Source of the DNA: Chitinivibrionales bacterium | GTDB taxonomy: Bacteria; Fibrobacterota; Chitinivibrionia; Chitinivibrionales; JANQEN01 | Direction of reading: 5' to 3' | Assembly (NCBI GenBank): GCA_028278335.1 | Contig: JANQEN010000277.1 | Location: 1 to 61,043, forward strand | Length of the DNA stretch: 61,043 nucleotides | Shown here: positions 9,012 to 17,532 of the stretch, piece by piece | How the letters are laid out: every line of letters starts with the position of its first letter | How positions within the stretch are numbered: the first letter of the stretch is position 1 | Program-made: the position numbers and the translations under genes | Notes under the pieces: model-generated | What the model was told of the DNA's origin: nothing | The model's database searches: none | What the model saw: the letters and a program-made list of their open reading frames with translations, nothing else

Positions 9012-9031
9012 ACCTAAAAGAGTACCCATAT

Positions 9032-9064
9032 AAAAAAGAGCATCCAGAATACTATATTCTGGAT
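9032..9064 (-). terminator. Terminator of the papain-like protease gene
   Basis: Read on the minus strand, ATCCAGAAT, a 5-nt loop and ATTCTGGAT (9064-9042) are followed by GCTCTTTTTT. It lies 41 bp beyond the protease stop. Confidence 0.8.
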
Positions 9065-9104
9065 ACTCTACTCATTACCCTCTACTACTACAAAAGCTAG
9101 GAGA

Positions 9105-11213
9105 TTAGTACAAATTTATCTTCTTAACCGTTACAAAGTTCGCATCATACAACTTAATAAAATACAGACCTCTGCTCAAATTATCTAATCTCAATTCAAC
9201 TTTCTGTTTGTCAACATGAACACTCTTTAGCTTTCTACCAGCTACATTAATCAACTCAATCTTTCGCGCTAGCCCTTTCTGAGGAAGCGAATTGAATAAT
9301 AGTGTTCTATTGCCAGGTATGACAACTTTTAAGTAAAGGTTACTTAATTGATTAGTGGGTACAATTCCTGTAGTAATTGTGTCTGGAACAAAAGTAACTG
9401 GCGGACAGTAATCTGATTGACTACCTGCACAGAGACTCTTTACCTGGATTTCGTACTCTACTTTGGGGGTAAAGCTAGTAGATATGATCCTTTCTGCTGT
9501 TGAGCTACTTACATTAGTCCAATCACTTGCGGATTTTTTCTTAAATCTTAGATCATAACTGCTTGCCTGTTGGACAATTCCCCAGGACACTTTCATCTGG
9601 TCCTTATGAGCGAAGACCACCTTTAAATTTTTTGGTACTGGAGCAATGACATCACCAATCACAATCTTATAATCTTCCACCTCTCCGCTGGAAAAATTAT
9701 CATAGGGGCCAGACTGCTGGCTGTTTGATTTAGCCGAAACCCTCATTCTGGTCACACCGGATATATTGGGTACGCTAAAATTCCCACTGGCAACATTATG
9801 CATTCCATAGCTACATATTCTTTCACCATTTGAAAATTCAGCATCTCTGTTAAAGTCTATCCATGCCATAAAATAACAGGATCCACTACCACCACTGTTT
9901 ATTTTGTATTTACAGTTTGAGCCTGGTTTAAGAATGAAAGAGAAACCAGATCCGGTTAGATCAGTATAGTCACCGGCACCATGTTCATTTTTCATACCAT
10001 CGATTTCAACACTGCTTATGAATGCTCCTGGTCCACCGCTTGAACCTTGATACTCAAGACCTTCGGTAACAAACTCTTTAACATCAGTCCATTTAGATAG
10101 ACCACTCACCTTTTCACAGAGACTCTGGACTTTATATTGGATTTTTGTCCCTTTACTCAGATTGCTAAGAGTAACTGAGGTCTCTTTGGTGTATAGGTCA
10201 TCCCATTGTGAGGCAGATGCTGTCTTATAGTTTACCATGTACCTTGTTGCCTGTGGAGATTTTTCCCAAGAAATTACGGCCGAATTCTCAGTTACATGAC
10301 CATGAGATACATTGAGAGGGCAATCACACCCTTTGGTATTGAATTGCGTGGGATTTTTTGACCACGTTGATACCGTTACTTCTTGAGTAGGGCAACGACT
10401 TCGGAGGCGAACTTCATATAATTGCGCCTCTTTTAAGTTTTTTAGGTCGATAAAATCTTCTTTGGTATTTAATGTGTCACTCCAATTTGTCTCTTTTGTT
10501 AATTTATATTGGACGTCGTATGACTCTGCCACTTCATTCTTCTCCCATAATATTTTGGCTGTTTTTTCAGTAATATCTGCCACAATTGGCTTTTTGGGAG
10601 AAGCACATTTGGGTGGAGGATTTGTTGTTATTACATTTGTATGAGTCCATCTTCTGCTTCCATGCAATGTGGTACCATATTTTTCAACACAGAGTCCTTC
10701 ACCATACCAGGGGTCACTAAAATATAAGTTGCCTTTGTCAAGGCCGTATCCTACTACAAAATGACCTGGGCTATCAATACGGATAACAAAGGGACGTCCA
10801 TTGCTAAATTCCTCTTTACACTGCGCCTCGGTCATTACCTTATCGATACCATGATTTTGAATCCCTGCGGTATCAATTAAAATCATCTTTATACTACCTT
10901 CGTCAGGACCATAATTATAGTTCCAATAATTACATTTCCATGATGGATCCAATGTGTCACAACAGTGGACAGGACCAAAATCATGGAATTCAGAATGGTC
11001 CCGTGCGTATTCTGCACAGTCACACTGTCTTAGATCACCACCATTAATATCTCCCCCATAATGCTCTATAATTACCCATGACGATGCTGCCCAACACCAT
11101 TGATCATACTTCTGTTCAACTTCTTTAATACCTTCTATTATTTGAGTAGAACCAACAGTAATGAAAAACAGCAAACTTAAAAAACTCAAACCAACTCGTT
11201 TTAAATAATGCAT
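9105..11213 (-). CDS. Secreted papain-like cysteine protease with FN3, GEVED and sorting domains
   Basis: Secreted multidomain protein of 702 residues. After a signal peptide (cleavage near residue 23) comes a papain-fold domain: nucleophile Cys40 in QWCWAAS, His in PGHFVVGYG near residue 152, and an Asp in FSDPWYG. Two fibronectin type III-like domains follow (about 200-380), then a GEVED domain ending SSGEVEDYKI. A third FN3 and a C-terminal T9SS-like sorting domain (VAGRKLKSV, LSRGLYFIKLY) complete it. ATG 11213 is chosen over 11240 because AAGGAG lies just before it. The upstream 202-residue secreted gene is only 31 bp away, suggesting one operon. Likely acts on or outside the outer membrane. 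Confidence 0.85.
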   Translation of the reverse strand: MHYLKRVGLSFLSLLFFITVGSTQIIEGIKEVEQKYDQWCWAASSWVIIEHYGGDINGGDLRQCDCAEYARDHSEFHDFGPVHCCDTLDPSWKCNYWNYNYGPDEGSIKMILIDTAGIQNHGIDKVMTEAQCKEEFSNGRPFVIRIDSPGHFVVGYGLDKGNLYFSDPWYGEGLCVEKYGTTLHGSRRWTHTNVITTNPPPKCASPKKPIVADITEKTAKILWEKNEVAESYDVQYKLTKETNWSDTLNTKEDFIDLKNLKEAQLYEVRLRSRCPTQEVTVSTWSKNPTQFNTKGCDCPLNVSHGHVTENSAVISWEKSPQATRYMVNYKTASASQWDDLYTKETSVTLSNLSKGTKIQYKVQSLCEKVSGLSKWTDVKEFVTEGLEYQGSSGGPGAFISSVEIDGMKNEHGAGDYTDLTGSGFSFILKPGSNCKYKINSGGSGSCYFMAWIDFNRDAEFSNGERICSYGMHNVASGNFSVPNISGVTRMRVSAKSNSQQSGPYDNFSSGEVEDYKIVIGDVIAPVPKNLKVVFAHKDQMKVSWGIVQQASSYDLRFKKKSASDWTNVSSSTAERIISTSFTPKVEYEIQVKSLCAGSQSDYCPPVTFVPDTITTGIVPTNQLSNLYLKVVIPGNRTLLFNSLPQKGLARKIELINVAGRKLKSVHVDKQKVELRLDNLSRGLYFIKLYDANFVTVKKINLY

Positions 11214-11244
11214 ATCAATTCGCTCCTTCTTCAATTCCATTCAT

Positions 11245-11853
11245 TTATCGTACAAAATTTTGTCTAATACTTTTAACAAAATCCAGGTGTACCCGTTCAT
11301 TTTTATTAATCTTCAGTACCGTAACAGCGGAACCTAAGGGATAGAGATATGGTTCCTTTTTTTCTTCAAGTTGTATTAAATCAAATTTACCATACAGATC
11401 TCTGTATAGGACACCCATTGTAGTAACTGATTTTTTAGAATACCCTTCAAGCGCCTGGATGCGGAAAATTTCCTGAGCAAGTTTACGTCCGCTTAATCCA
11501 ACAAATTGTAACACGCCATTTACATACCGAAGTCGTGCCATACCAATGGGTTTGTAATCAAGCATGAGTAGAGCACGATAATCTCCGGAAATCTCTTCCA
11601 CTGCAATCTCTCTTAAATAAACCTCTTTGAAAACTTTGCCAATTGTAATATCCCCAAAATCATCTTTAGATACTCCATAGGTCTGTGATAAAAAATCCTT
11701 ATCCAAGACACTAAGGTAGGACGATACTTCTTGGTTTAACACTGCAACTTTTGACAGAACATCTACACTCTTTGTATCTGCAGCAAAACAAATTGCTGTA
11801 AAAAATAGTAACAATATTAAAAACACTGACTTTTGTGATCTCGAATCTTTCAT
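11245..11853 (-). CDS. Secreted protein of unknown function, partner of the protease gene
   Basis: 202 residues with a signal peptide (LILLLFFTAICFA, cleavage near 24). The mature part is mixed alpha/beta (EVSSYLSVLDKDF, YRALLMLDYKPIGMARLRYVNG) with a basic C-terminus. GGAGGTG Shine-Dalgarno. It is the first gene of a two-gene minus-strand unit ending with the papain-like protease, 31 bp downstream. I do not recognise the family. The pairing is compatible with a protease inhibitor, propeptide-like chaperone or substrate adaptor (inference). Confidence 0.65.
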   Translation of the reverse strand: MKDSRSQKSVFLILLLFFTAICFAADTKSVDVLSKVAVLNQEVSSYLSVLDKDFLSQTYGVSKDDFGDITIGKVFKEVYLREIAVEEISGDYRALLMLDYKPIGMARLRYVNGVLQFVGLSGRKLAQEIFRIQALEGYSKKSVTTMGVLYRDLYGKFDLIQLEEKKEPYLYPLGSAVTVLKINKNERVHLDFVKSIRQNFVR

Positions 11854-12160
11854 TAAACACCTCCAAATATGGGTACGTTGACAAACATCACTTTCATATA
11901 TTTTCTTTATGATTCCTTAATACCTGTTTATTGTTTTTCTGTTGCCTAAATATTGAATGTAAGTAAGTAATTTTTAGCTGTTTTGGGACAAATAAAGGGC
12001 TGTAGATAAAAAGTTTTTATCTTTAAACGTTTCCAGACGCTTATGTCGTGATTACTTTTTTACTGTTATGGTCCCTTATTTGACCTGAAGTATTAGAAGT
12101 TACTTTAATACTCTTTTATCGTGCCTCCTTTGTTATGATTATTCTCCTGATACATATTTT
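11854..12160. other. Intergenic region, nothing recognised
   Basis: AT-rich spacer between the propeller lipoprotein and the secreted protein gene. I see no gene, strong hairpin or repeat; it should hold the promoter of the protease operon reading leftward. Confidence 0.5.
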
Positions 12161-13672
12161 CTACCATGTTTTAAATTTTAACAGGCCAGCCCCATATCCC
12201 CCAATAAATAGAGCACCAGACTCGCTTGATTGAATATTTTCAATTCTTAGATTTTTATCAAATAGAAATTCAGATGTGTATTCATCTGATTCATTGAAAT
12301 TCACAACAGTGCTTGAATCACCGATGAACCATAGGTTGTCAGAATCATCAAATTCAAGATAGGTGATTTTATCAAAATTTATAGAGCCATTAGAATTAGA
12401 ATATATTGTCACATTGTTTATACTATCTTCAACTTTGGCAATACCATTAGCAGTTCCTAACCATATGACACCACTGTTATCTTCCTTGATAGTGTATATA
12501 GTATCAGAGGGCAAATCAGAGTTGTCTTTTGTATAGAGGGAGAAATGACTTCCATAGTCAATTGTCAATCCATTCCCAAAAGTGCCAATCCAAATTCGAC
12601 CAGATTTATCAATAAGAATATCCCTATAGCTGGAAGTTCCATTGGGTAGTGAATACTGTTTCTTTTTCCAATTGTCCTTATCACCATAAAATACCCACTG
12701 ATCAAAAACTACCCACTTAGTATTGTTTTGATCAACATTTATGGATTTAACATCCTGGTAAATATTTTGACCAGCCATAGTATGATGTGATGAAAAATTA
12801 GATCCATTAAAAGAGTAAAGACCATTACTTGATGCTAACCAGAGTAATCCCTCTTGGTCAATATCAATTTGATAGATTACATAGCCAAAAAAGTTATATA
12901 CCTGCCATTCATTTTCTGTTGCTCTGTATCTAAATAGTTCGCCACCATCATTGCCCACCCAAAGGGTGTTGCTATTTTCTTTTTTAATAGATTTTATATT
13001 TTTAAATGAACTGCTCGCTACAACTATTGAGTATAGGGTCTTAATCAATCCTGCACCAATTGTTGTCTCACCTATTTCATCTATAGTAACCGAGTCGGTA
13101 ATAAGGAGCTGATAATGTGGTCCACTCTTTGTTTCCAGAAATATATCTTCAACAAGTCCAATTGGGATAGAATCAATGCATACTGATTTTGCGCCTGCAG
13201 AAAAATTCCTATATCCTGTTGTTCCCCTGATAAATCCATAACCCTCTCTATCTTTTAGACTATCTGGAATTATTACTTCTAAACTATTAGTCACTCTAAG
13301 AGTATCTGGGTTTAGGATTATGGTATCTTTGCCAATAGTAATACCTTTGATGAGAACACGATCACCAGAGACCAAATGAACTGCTTCAATGTTAAAATTC
13401 CCAGAGAATTTGACCCCTATTGAATACAATCCATTTGAATCAGTTACCACAGTAAGTGAATCAGGAATTGCAGAGTCTTTTACTGGATTATGTTTAAAGG
13501 GAACAAGGGTAACTTTTACCTGCTCACTTCCGTTTCCAAGAGAATCAAGAATTTGGCCTATTACTGCAATACCGCCTGTTTCAGTATCTGATGCTCCACC
13601 ACCCATTTCCATTGAACAGGATGCTAATAGCAAAAGCAGGTATAATAAGATATCTCTCGCACGGCTCTTCAT
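12161..13672 (-). CDS. Lipoprotein with carboxypeptidase-regulatory-like domain and propeller repeats
   Basis: 503 residues. Lipoprotein signal with Cys19 (LLLASC). Residues about 33-115 resemble a carboxypeptidase-regulatory-like beta domain (GQILDSLGNGSEQVKVTLV, TDSNGLYSIGV). From about 225 on there are several repeats of the two-component-regulator propeller type (NTLWVGNDGGELFRY, GLLWLASSNGLYSFNG, GRIWIGTFGNGLTI, GVIWLGTANGIAKV), forming a beta-propeller. The ATG overlaps the stop of the upstream TIGR02147 gene (TAATG), so the two are translationally coupled. Likely an outer-surface sensor or binding protein controlled by its partner. Confidence 0.8.
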   Translation of the reverse strand: MKSRARDILLYLLLLLASCSMEMGGGASDTETGGIAVIGQILDSLGNGSEQVKVTLVPFKHNPVKDSAIPDSLTVVTDSNGLYSIGVKFSGNFNIEAVHLVSGDRVLIKGITIGKDTIILNPDTLRVTNSLEVIIPDSLKDREGYGFIRGTTGYRNFSAGAKSVCIDSIPIGLVEDIFLETKSGPHYQLLITDSVTIDEIGETTIGAGLIKTLYSIVVASSSFKNIKSIKKENSNTLWVGNDGGELFRYRATENEWQVYNFFGYVIYQIDIDQEGLLWLASSNGLYSFNGSNFSSHHTMAGQNIYQDVKSINVDQNNTKWVVFDQWVFYGDKDNWKKKQYSLPNGTSSYRDILIDKSGRIWIGTFGNGLTIDYGSHFSLYTKDNSDLPSDTIYTIKEDNSGVIWLGTANGIAKVEDSINNVTIYSNSNGSINFDKITYLEFDDSDNLWFIGDSSTVVNFNESDEYTSEFLFDKNLRIENIQSSESGALFIGGYGAGLLKFKTW

Positions 13673-14508
13673 TATATTCTGCCTCTGATATTTTCTGATA
13701 ATGGAAAAAGGTTCAGATTTAATTGATACACAAGTTCTGGGTTTTCATCTTTTCGAGCCAATTCCATTAAATGTTGTCGAAAATCTCTTATTTTGCCAAT
13801 ATATTTTTTATAGGTTTCATAGGAGAAGCTCACTGTAGTGGAAGAGGTGTATCTCTCATGAGGTTTTGAAATATCAAATGCCCTTATTGCATGTTCCAAC
13901 ATTTTAATTTGAAATTGGACAACCTGAAAAGCTTTTATATTTGAACCAGTTGCTATCACAGGTTCCCTTTGAAAAAATTCACCATCTTCTACCTTTAAAA
14001 ATCCCAAATCCAAAAGCAACTTTATTGATTTTTTTACCTCACTACCGGTTATTTTTGGTCGAATTAATTTTGCAATTTTTGTATAATCACTTTCAGTTTT
14101 AACCCCCACCATAACTACCAGTTCTCTAATAATACAATGATACCACTCTTTATAGTATTCATATTGGTCCTCTCGGACTTTCTGAATATCTTTTACTCTC
14201 TGGAGGGAAATAAGCTTATCAAAGAAATAATTTTTCTCTTCCAATTTTTGGGCTTGATTAAAAAACACTAAGTTTTCAAAATATTCAGCCTCTTTATCAT
14301 TTAATTTTAAGGCAGTACATGTTTTTAGGATAGTCTGCTTGGTAAGGTTTCTTTTACCTTCAATGATGAGTTTGAAAAAACCTGAAGAATTTATCCCCGC
14401 TTTTTGGGCTAAATATCTAAAGGAAAAAATGTCATTCCGACTTTTATTATATTCATAATAATCCTTAATATATTGTCGATAATCTGAGTAATTATAAATT
14501 TCTGTCAT
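13672..14508 (-). CDS. TIGR02147-family regulator
   Basis: 278 residues, matching in my recollection the TIGR02147 family that is expanded in Fibrobacterota. The N-terminus, YSDYRQYIKDYYEYNKS then FSFRYLAQKAGINSSGFFKLIIEGKRNL, is a Cro-type helix-turn-helix. A long helical region (about 110-270) includes a winged-helix-like part (LLLDLGFLKVEDG). It probably regulates transcription. It is coupled by a one-base TAATG overlap to the propeller lipoprotein gene. A perfect 8+8 palindrome (GCGTTTAC/GTAAACGC) 84 bp upstream and a GTAAAC half-site nearer the start are candidate autoregulatory operators. Confidence 0.8.
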   Translation of the reverse strand: MTEIYNYSDYRQYIKDYYEYNKSRNDIFSFRYLAQKAGINSSGFFKLIIEGKRNLTKQTILKTCTALKLNDKEAEYFENLVFFNQAQKLEEKNYFFDKLISLQRVKDIQKVREDQYEYYKEWYHCIIRELVVMVGVKTESDYTKIAKLIRPKITGSEVKKSIKLLLDLGFLKVEDGEFFQREPVIATGSNIKAFQVVQFQIKMLEHAIRAFDISKPHERYTSSTTVSFSYETYKKYIGKIRDFRQHLMELARKDENPELVYQLNLNLFPLSENIRGRI

Positions 14509-14591
14509 TGATCATGTCTCCTAGCCATGTAAACATAATATAGCTATAATTACTTAAAAACAAGCTATTTTAGTGATTTTAGATAAAATAA

Positions 14592-14611
14592 GCGTTTACG
14601 GATGTAAACGC
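14592..14611. promoter_or_regulatory. Candidate operator palindrome
   Basis: GCGTTTAC GGAT GTAAACGC is a perfect palindrome upstream of the TIGR02147 gene. A further GTAAAC half-site lies at 14528-14533, between it and the start codon. This arrangement fits a dimeric repressor site; which protein binds is not known. Confidence 0.45.
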
Positions 14612-14748
14612 AAAAATAGTTTAATTAAAGCAAAACTTATTACCTCATCACATTATTACATTTTTCTATTACTGCTACTCTTTAATTAGTATTATAAAGC
14701 TCTTGGGCGTTCCCCTGCTTTTGCATTATAGGATTGATGAAATTAATT

Positions 14749-14861
14749 TGGGCGCGTCCCTCGCAAGCTCGGGTCGGGCTGCTCCGGGTTCCGCGTTCGC
14801 TCCAGTAATTTTTGCTTTGCAAAAATCACCGGCTTCGCCGCCCTGCACATCCCTCGCGCAA
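14749..14861. repeat. GC-rich intergenic repeat of FCB-genome type
   Basis: A sharply GC-rich block in AT-rich surroundings (GGGCGCGTCCCTCGC, GGGTCGGGCTGCTCCGGG, ATTTTTGC-TTT-GCAAAAAT hairpin, CATCCCTCGCGC). Its order of blocks resembles intergenic repeats commonly seen in FCB-group genomes. No reading frame fits it. Confidence 0.45.
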
Positions 14862-14946
14862 AAGATTAATAGAATGTAGATGGTTTCTTGAAGGTTTTTG
14901 ACCCTAATTTACTTTAGGTACTTTACACATTGAATATAAATAGTGG

Positions 14947-14965
14947 CCTGGATCTGTGATCCAGG
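14947..14965 (+). repeat. REP-like palindrome, copy 1
   Basis: CCTGGATC-TGT-GATCCAGG in plus orientation: GTGG precedes it and TTTCA follows. This is a solitary copy, 4 kb upstream of the RAYT gene. Confidence 0.8.
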
Positions 14966-15009
14966 TTTCAATATGTTCCAAAAAATGTAATGCCAGTCAA
15001 TAATCAAAA

Positions 15010-15040
15010 GGGTACAGAGATTCTCTGTGCCCTTTCTTTA
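15010..15040. terminator. Hairpin terminator, second copy of the 8983 element
   Basis: GGGTACAGAGA (15010-15020) pairs with TCTCTGTGCCC (15022-15032; innermost pairs must open), followed by TTTCTTTACCTAA. Hairpin and flank match the copy at 8983-9020. It lies just beyond the stop of the minus-strand gene at 15066. Confidence 0.6.
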
Positions 15041-15065
15041 CCTAAGAGAATAAAAATAACATTCT

Positions 15066-15731
15066 TTAGGCTACCTGGGAAACCTCCTCCTCTGATTCAG
15101 GCTTTCTATGAGGATTATCAGGAAACAGGTGCTTTGCAATGGCCTTGCCCAACTCCTTTCGAGCATCAAGGTAATTGGTTTCGTACTGCTTACGAAGATC
15201 TGCCATGGCAAGGGCCCGTTTAGTAAGCGCCTCTTTTTCCTGTTGTTCAGTTGTGTTGAACAGTACAATGGCACTGCGCATCTCCTGAATAAAACTACGG
15301 AGTATTGCAGCTTCATTATACAGGGGATGCTCTTCACCTAAATTCTCAAAGCGAATTGCAACCTGTTCCACTAGCAAAGATTCTTTGAACATGCTATTGT
15401 TGACAAGGTGACCATAAACCCTACCAGGAAAAAGACGCTCAAGAATGGCCTTACCGGGATTTTGCCGATCATGCTGTTTGCACTTTTCAAAGGCAGTGCG
15501 TACTGCATTATCCAGTCGACTATTTTGCAGTGTCATGGTATCATGGGCATGATACCGTGTATACACAGCATTCCGGTAGTCTCTGTTCTTCTCTTCTACT
15601 GCCTCATACACTGGTTCAATTGCCTTGGCAAATTTATCAGCACCGGAAACCTGATAACAGAGTCGGGTGTGACGATTTGCCTTTATCAAGTGCTTGCCGA
15701 TTGAATCGCGCTTGTAGATCATAATTGGCAT
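15066..15731 (-). CDS. Unknown cytoplasmic protein
   Basis: 221 residues, no signal peptide or membrane segment, largely helical and highly charged. It begins MPIMIYKRDSIGKHLIKANR and ends with an acidic tail (KPESEEEVSQVA). The start is well supported by an AGGAGG Shine-Dalgarno 6 nt before the ATG. I recognise no family. It is a single-gene unit bounded by a terminator hairpin on its 3' side and about 1.8 kb of non-coding repeats on its 5' side. Confidence 0.65.
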   Translation of the reverse strand: MPIMIYKRDSIGKHLIKANRHTRLCYQVSGADKFAKAIEPVYEAVEEKNRDYRNAVYTRYHAHDTMTLQNSRLDNAVRTAFEKCKQHDRQNPGKAILERLFPGRVYGHLVNNSMFKESLLVEQVAIRFENLGEEHPLYNEAAILRSFIQEMRSAIVLFNTTEQQEKEALTKRALAMADLRKQYETNYLDARKELGKAIAKHLFPDNPHRKPESEEEVSQVA

Positions 15732-16440
15732 ACTTACCTCCTAGCTAACGGTTCATAAAAAATAACTGTTTAGGTAGAACCAGCGCTGATTGTTCCCGTA
15801 TGTATTGCTATTGTGACGTCTATATATAGAACGTTGCAAATTGTCAAAGTGTTACAATTATTTTCAAAAAAAAATGACAAAAAGTAGTTGGACTGTGAGG
15901 TCCTATTATTAAAGTAAAACAAATTAATCTATTTACTCTTTGTAAAATAGCTTGAAATGGCAATAACTGTTTTCTCTTAGAAAACAGATGGCCTTATTTT
16001 GTATTAAGATCGTCGGGCTTCTGCCCGACAGCAGCCTTACCTTTTTTCTACAGCAAAAAAAGGTAAGCTAAAAATGCCGCCCCGCAATCGCACTTATCGC
16101 ACAGATATTTGGTCGCTCGATAACTCGCCCTTTGGGCTCGAACAGATCTACGCTTTACCCAAATATCTGTACGGTGCGATTGAAGGGGATAAAAATCGTC
16201 TAAAAACGTAATGTTGAACTCTTTAGCTGTGTGTTTTCTTACTTTAAAATTTGTGAAGGCTTGGTATCCTGAATATGAGCCCAACTCATTCCTTTCAATA
16301 GTGATTTAGTAGCAATTATTACCGTAACAAATTATAGGAGCCATTTTCAATTGAATAATGATCACTAAGAAAAAAAAATGTCATGTTTCTAGAGGATAAC
16401 GTTGATTTTTAATACAATTTTTCTATCATCTCCCATTGAA
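15732..16440. other. Non-coding region with nested hairpins
   Basis: No gene. Four separate inverted repeats occur: CTGTTTTCT/AGAAAACAG (15967-15987), GTCGGGC/GCCCGAC (16012-16029), CTTACCTTTTTT with its complement (16036-16067), and a large palindrome (16085-16182). The minus-strand frame at 16048-16284 simply crosses these structures and is not supported as a gene. Confidence 0.6.
16085..16182. repeat. 98-bp palindrome
   Basis: The outer arms CAATCGCAC (16085-16093) and GTGCGATTG (16174-16182) enclose inner arms CAGATATTTGG and CCAAATATCTG. The centre is CTCGCCCTTTGGGCTCG. The whole block folds into one long stem; it could be a small mobile palindromic element. Confidence 0.6.
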
Positions 16441-16446
16441 AAATCT

Positions 16447-16870
16447 GGCATTCACACAATTTTGTGATTCGGAAATGTTGAAGTTACCCCGAATGACAAC
16501 GTTTTGTCACGCTCACATTTTTCAATCCCCCCTTATTGCAACATTTTGTCCTGTGGGGGGATTTCAATTCCCCCAGTCCCCAAAGTTTTGTGACATACAA
16601 CTTTTTCAATTTCCCCCCTTTACAAAACGTTGTAATGGTCGCACATTTCAATTCCCCCACTTTACAAAACATTTTCATGGGGGGATAGTGAAAGTACCCC
16701 CTTTGAAAACATATTGTAATACTGGGACATTTTGATTCCCCCTCTCTACAAAACGTTGTAATGGTCAACTTTTTCAATTTCCCCCTTTCCCAAAACGTTG
16801 CGATAGGGGGATATTTCAATTTCTCACCATCAAAAACTTTTGTAATAGGGGGGGATCTCAATATTTGCCC
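16447..16870. repeat. Degenerate 42-bp tandem repeat array, about 10 units
   Basis: About ten head-to-tail units, period 40-43 (mean near 42), each ending in a run of 4-6 C. C-runs begin near 16487, 16527, 16570, 16613, 16654, 16697, 16738 and 16781, fading at 16825-16870. A typical unit contains an ACAAAACGTTGT-like near-palindrome, then TTTCAATTCCCCC. Several units carry an internal GGGGGA that can pair with TCCCCC. Because 42 is a multiple of 3, long frames open on both strands, encoding 14-residue repeats. Neither has a Shine-Dalgarno or plausible start, so I treat it as non-coding. Confidence 0.7.
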
Positions 16871-17142
16871 ATTACCGGGTTGTGATTTGTTGAATATTTG
16901 GGATTTGAGGGTATGTGGTGAATTTTGTTTTGTTGGGGGATATCTATCTGTTTTAATCAAAATTTACTGAAGAAAGCTGAAATAAAAGGACTCCTCGGTC
17001 TCAAAATCTGGTAAGGAGAATGATTTTTATACCTACTCCACTGATGAAACATTTACCCGTAGGAAAAATGAAACAGTTTGATTTCGCAAGACAATGTGAT
17101 TGTTGTAAACACTATAAAGAACATTTGAAAATTAGTAACAAT
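16871..17142. other. Intergenic region, nothing recognised
   Basis: AT-rich sequence between the tandem array and the first composite REP element. No gene or strong structure was identified. Confidence 0.4.
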
Positions 17143-17146
17143 GTGG

Positions 17147-17165
17147 CCTGGATCTCTGATCCAGG
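17147..17165 (+). repeat. REP-like palindrome, copy 2
   Basis: CCTGGATC-TCT-GATCCAGG preceded by AACAATGTGG and followed by TCTCTCA; left end of composite element A. Confidence 0.85.
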
Positions 17166-17342
17166 TCTCTCAAGTTATGAGTTAGTAATTATTACATTTA
17201 CATGAAGGTGTAAATACAATCAGTACAGTCTAAGCACGTGTAGCAGAAATAGATGTGGTGACGGATGTGGCTACAATGCATTTCAAGCTTAGCAATTTTG
17301 AAAGTCAGAAAATTGATATTATCTAGTGGTAAATAGATGAAA

Positions 17343-17361
17343 CCTGGATCAGAGATCCAGG
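17343..17361 (-). repeat. REP-like palindrome, copy 3
   Basis: CCTGGATC-AGA-GATCCAGG preceded by GATGAAA and followed by CTACATAAAT; inverse orientation, right end of composite element A. On the minus strand its 5' tetranucleotide reads GTAG. Confidence 0.85.
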
Positions 17362-17532
17362 CTACATAAATGATAGGGACGATTGATTAAGTTGTTAATT
17401 CAGAAACTTTGATTGTGATGGTTGAACTTCTTGAAGAAAAGAGTCGTTGGAAAAGTATATATTTGTAGTATTGTTAAAATCTCAATGTTAGACCTATTTT
17501 GTCCTTAGACAATATTTAATTAAGGTGATTTT

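Larger units (their letters stand above)
17143..17366. mobile_element. Composite element A bounded by inverted REP palindromes
   Basis: A non-coding element of about 220 bp. A plus-orientation REP palindrome (17147-17165) stands at the left end and a minus-orientation one (17343-17361) at the right. The interior (GAGTTAGTAAT, GAAGGTGTAAA, AGATGTGGTGACGGAT, TCAAGCTTA) is clearly homologous to the interior of element B at 18284-18510. The ends match those of the RAYT element, so it looks like a non-autonomous derivative mobilised in trans. Confidence 0.6.

Noticed and set aside
16048..16284. Minus-strand 78-codon gene
   Set aside because: It is made of the arms of the 98-bp palindrome and neighbouring hairpins and has no start signal.
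16447..16870. CRISPR array
   Set aside because: Units are contiguous and all equally degenerate; there is no alternation of identical repeats with unique spacers and no cas gene.
16436..16960. Repeat-protein genes on either strand of the tandem array
   Set aside because: Open frames follow from the 42-bp period; no plausible start codon or Shine-Dalgarno on either strand.
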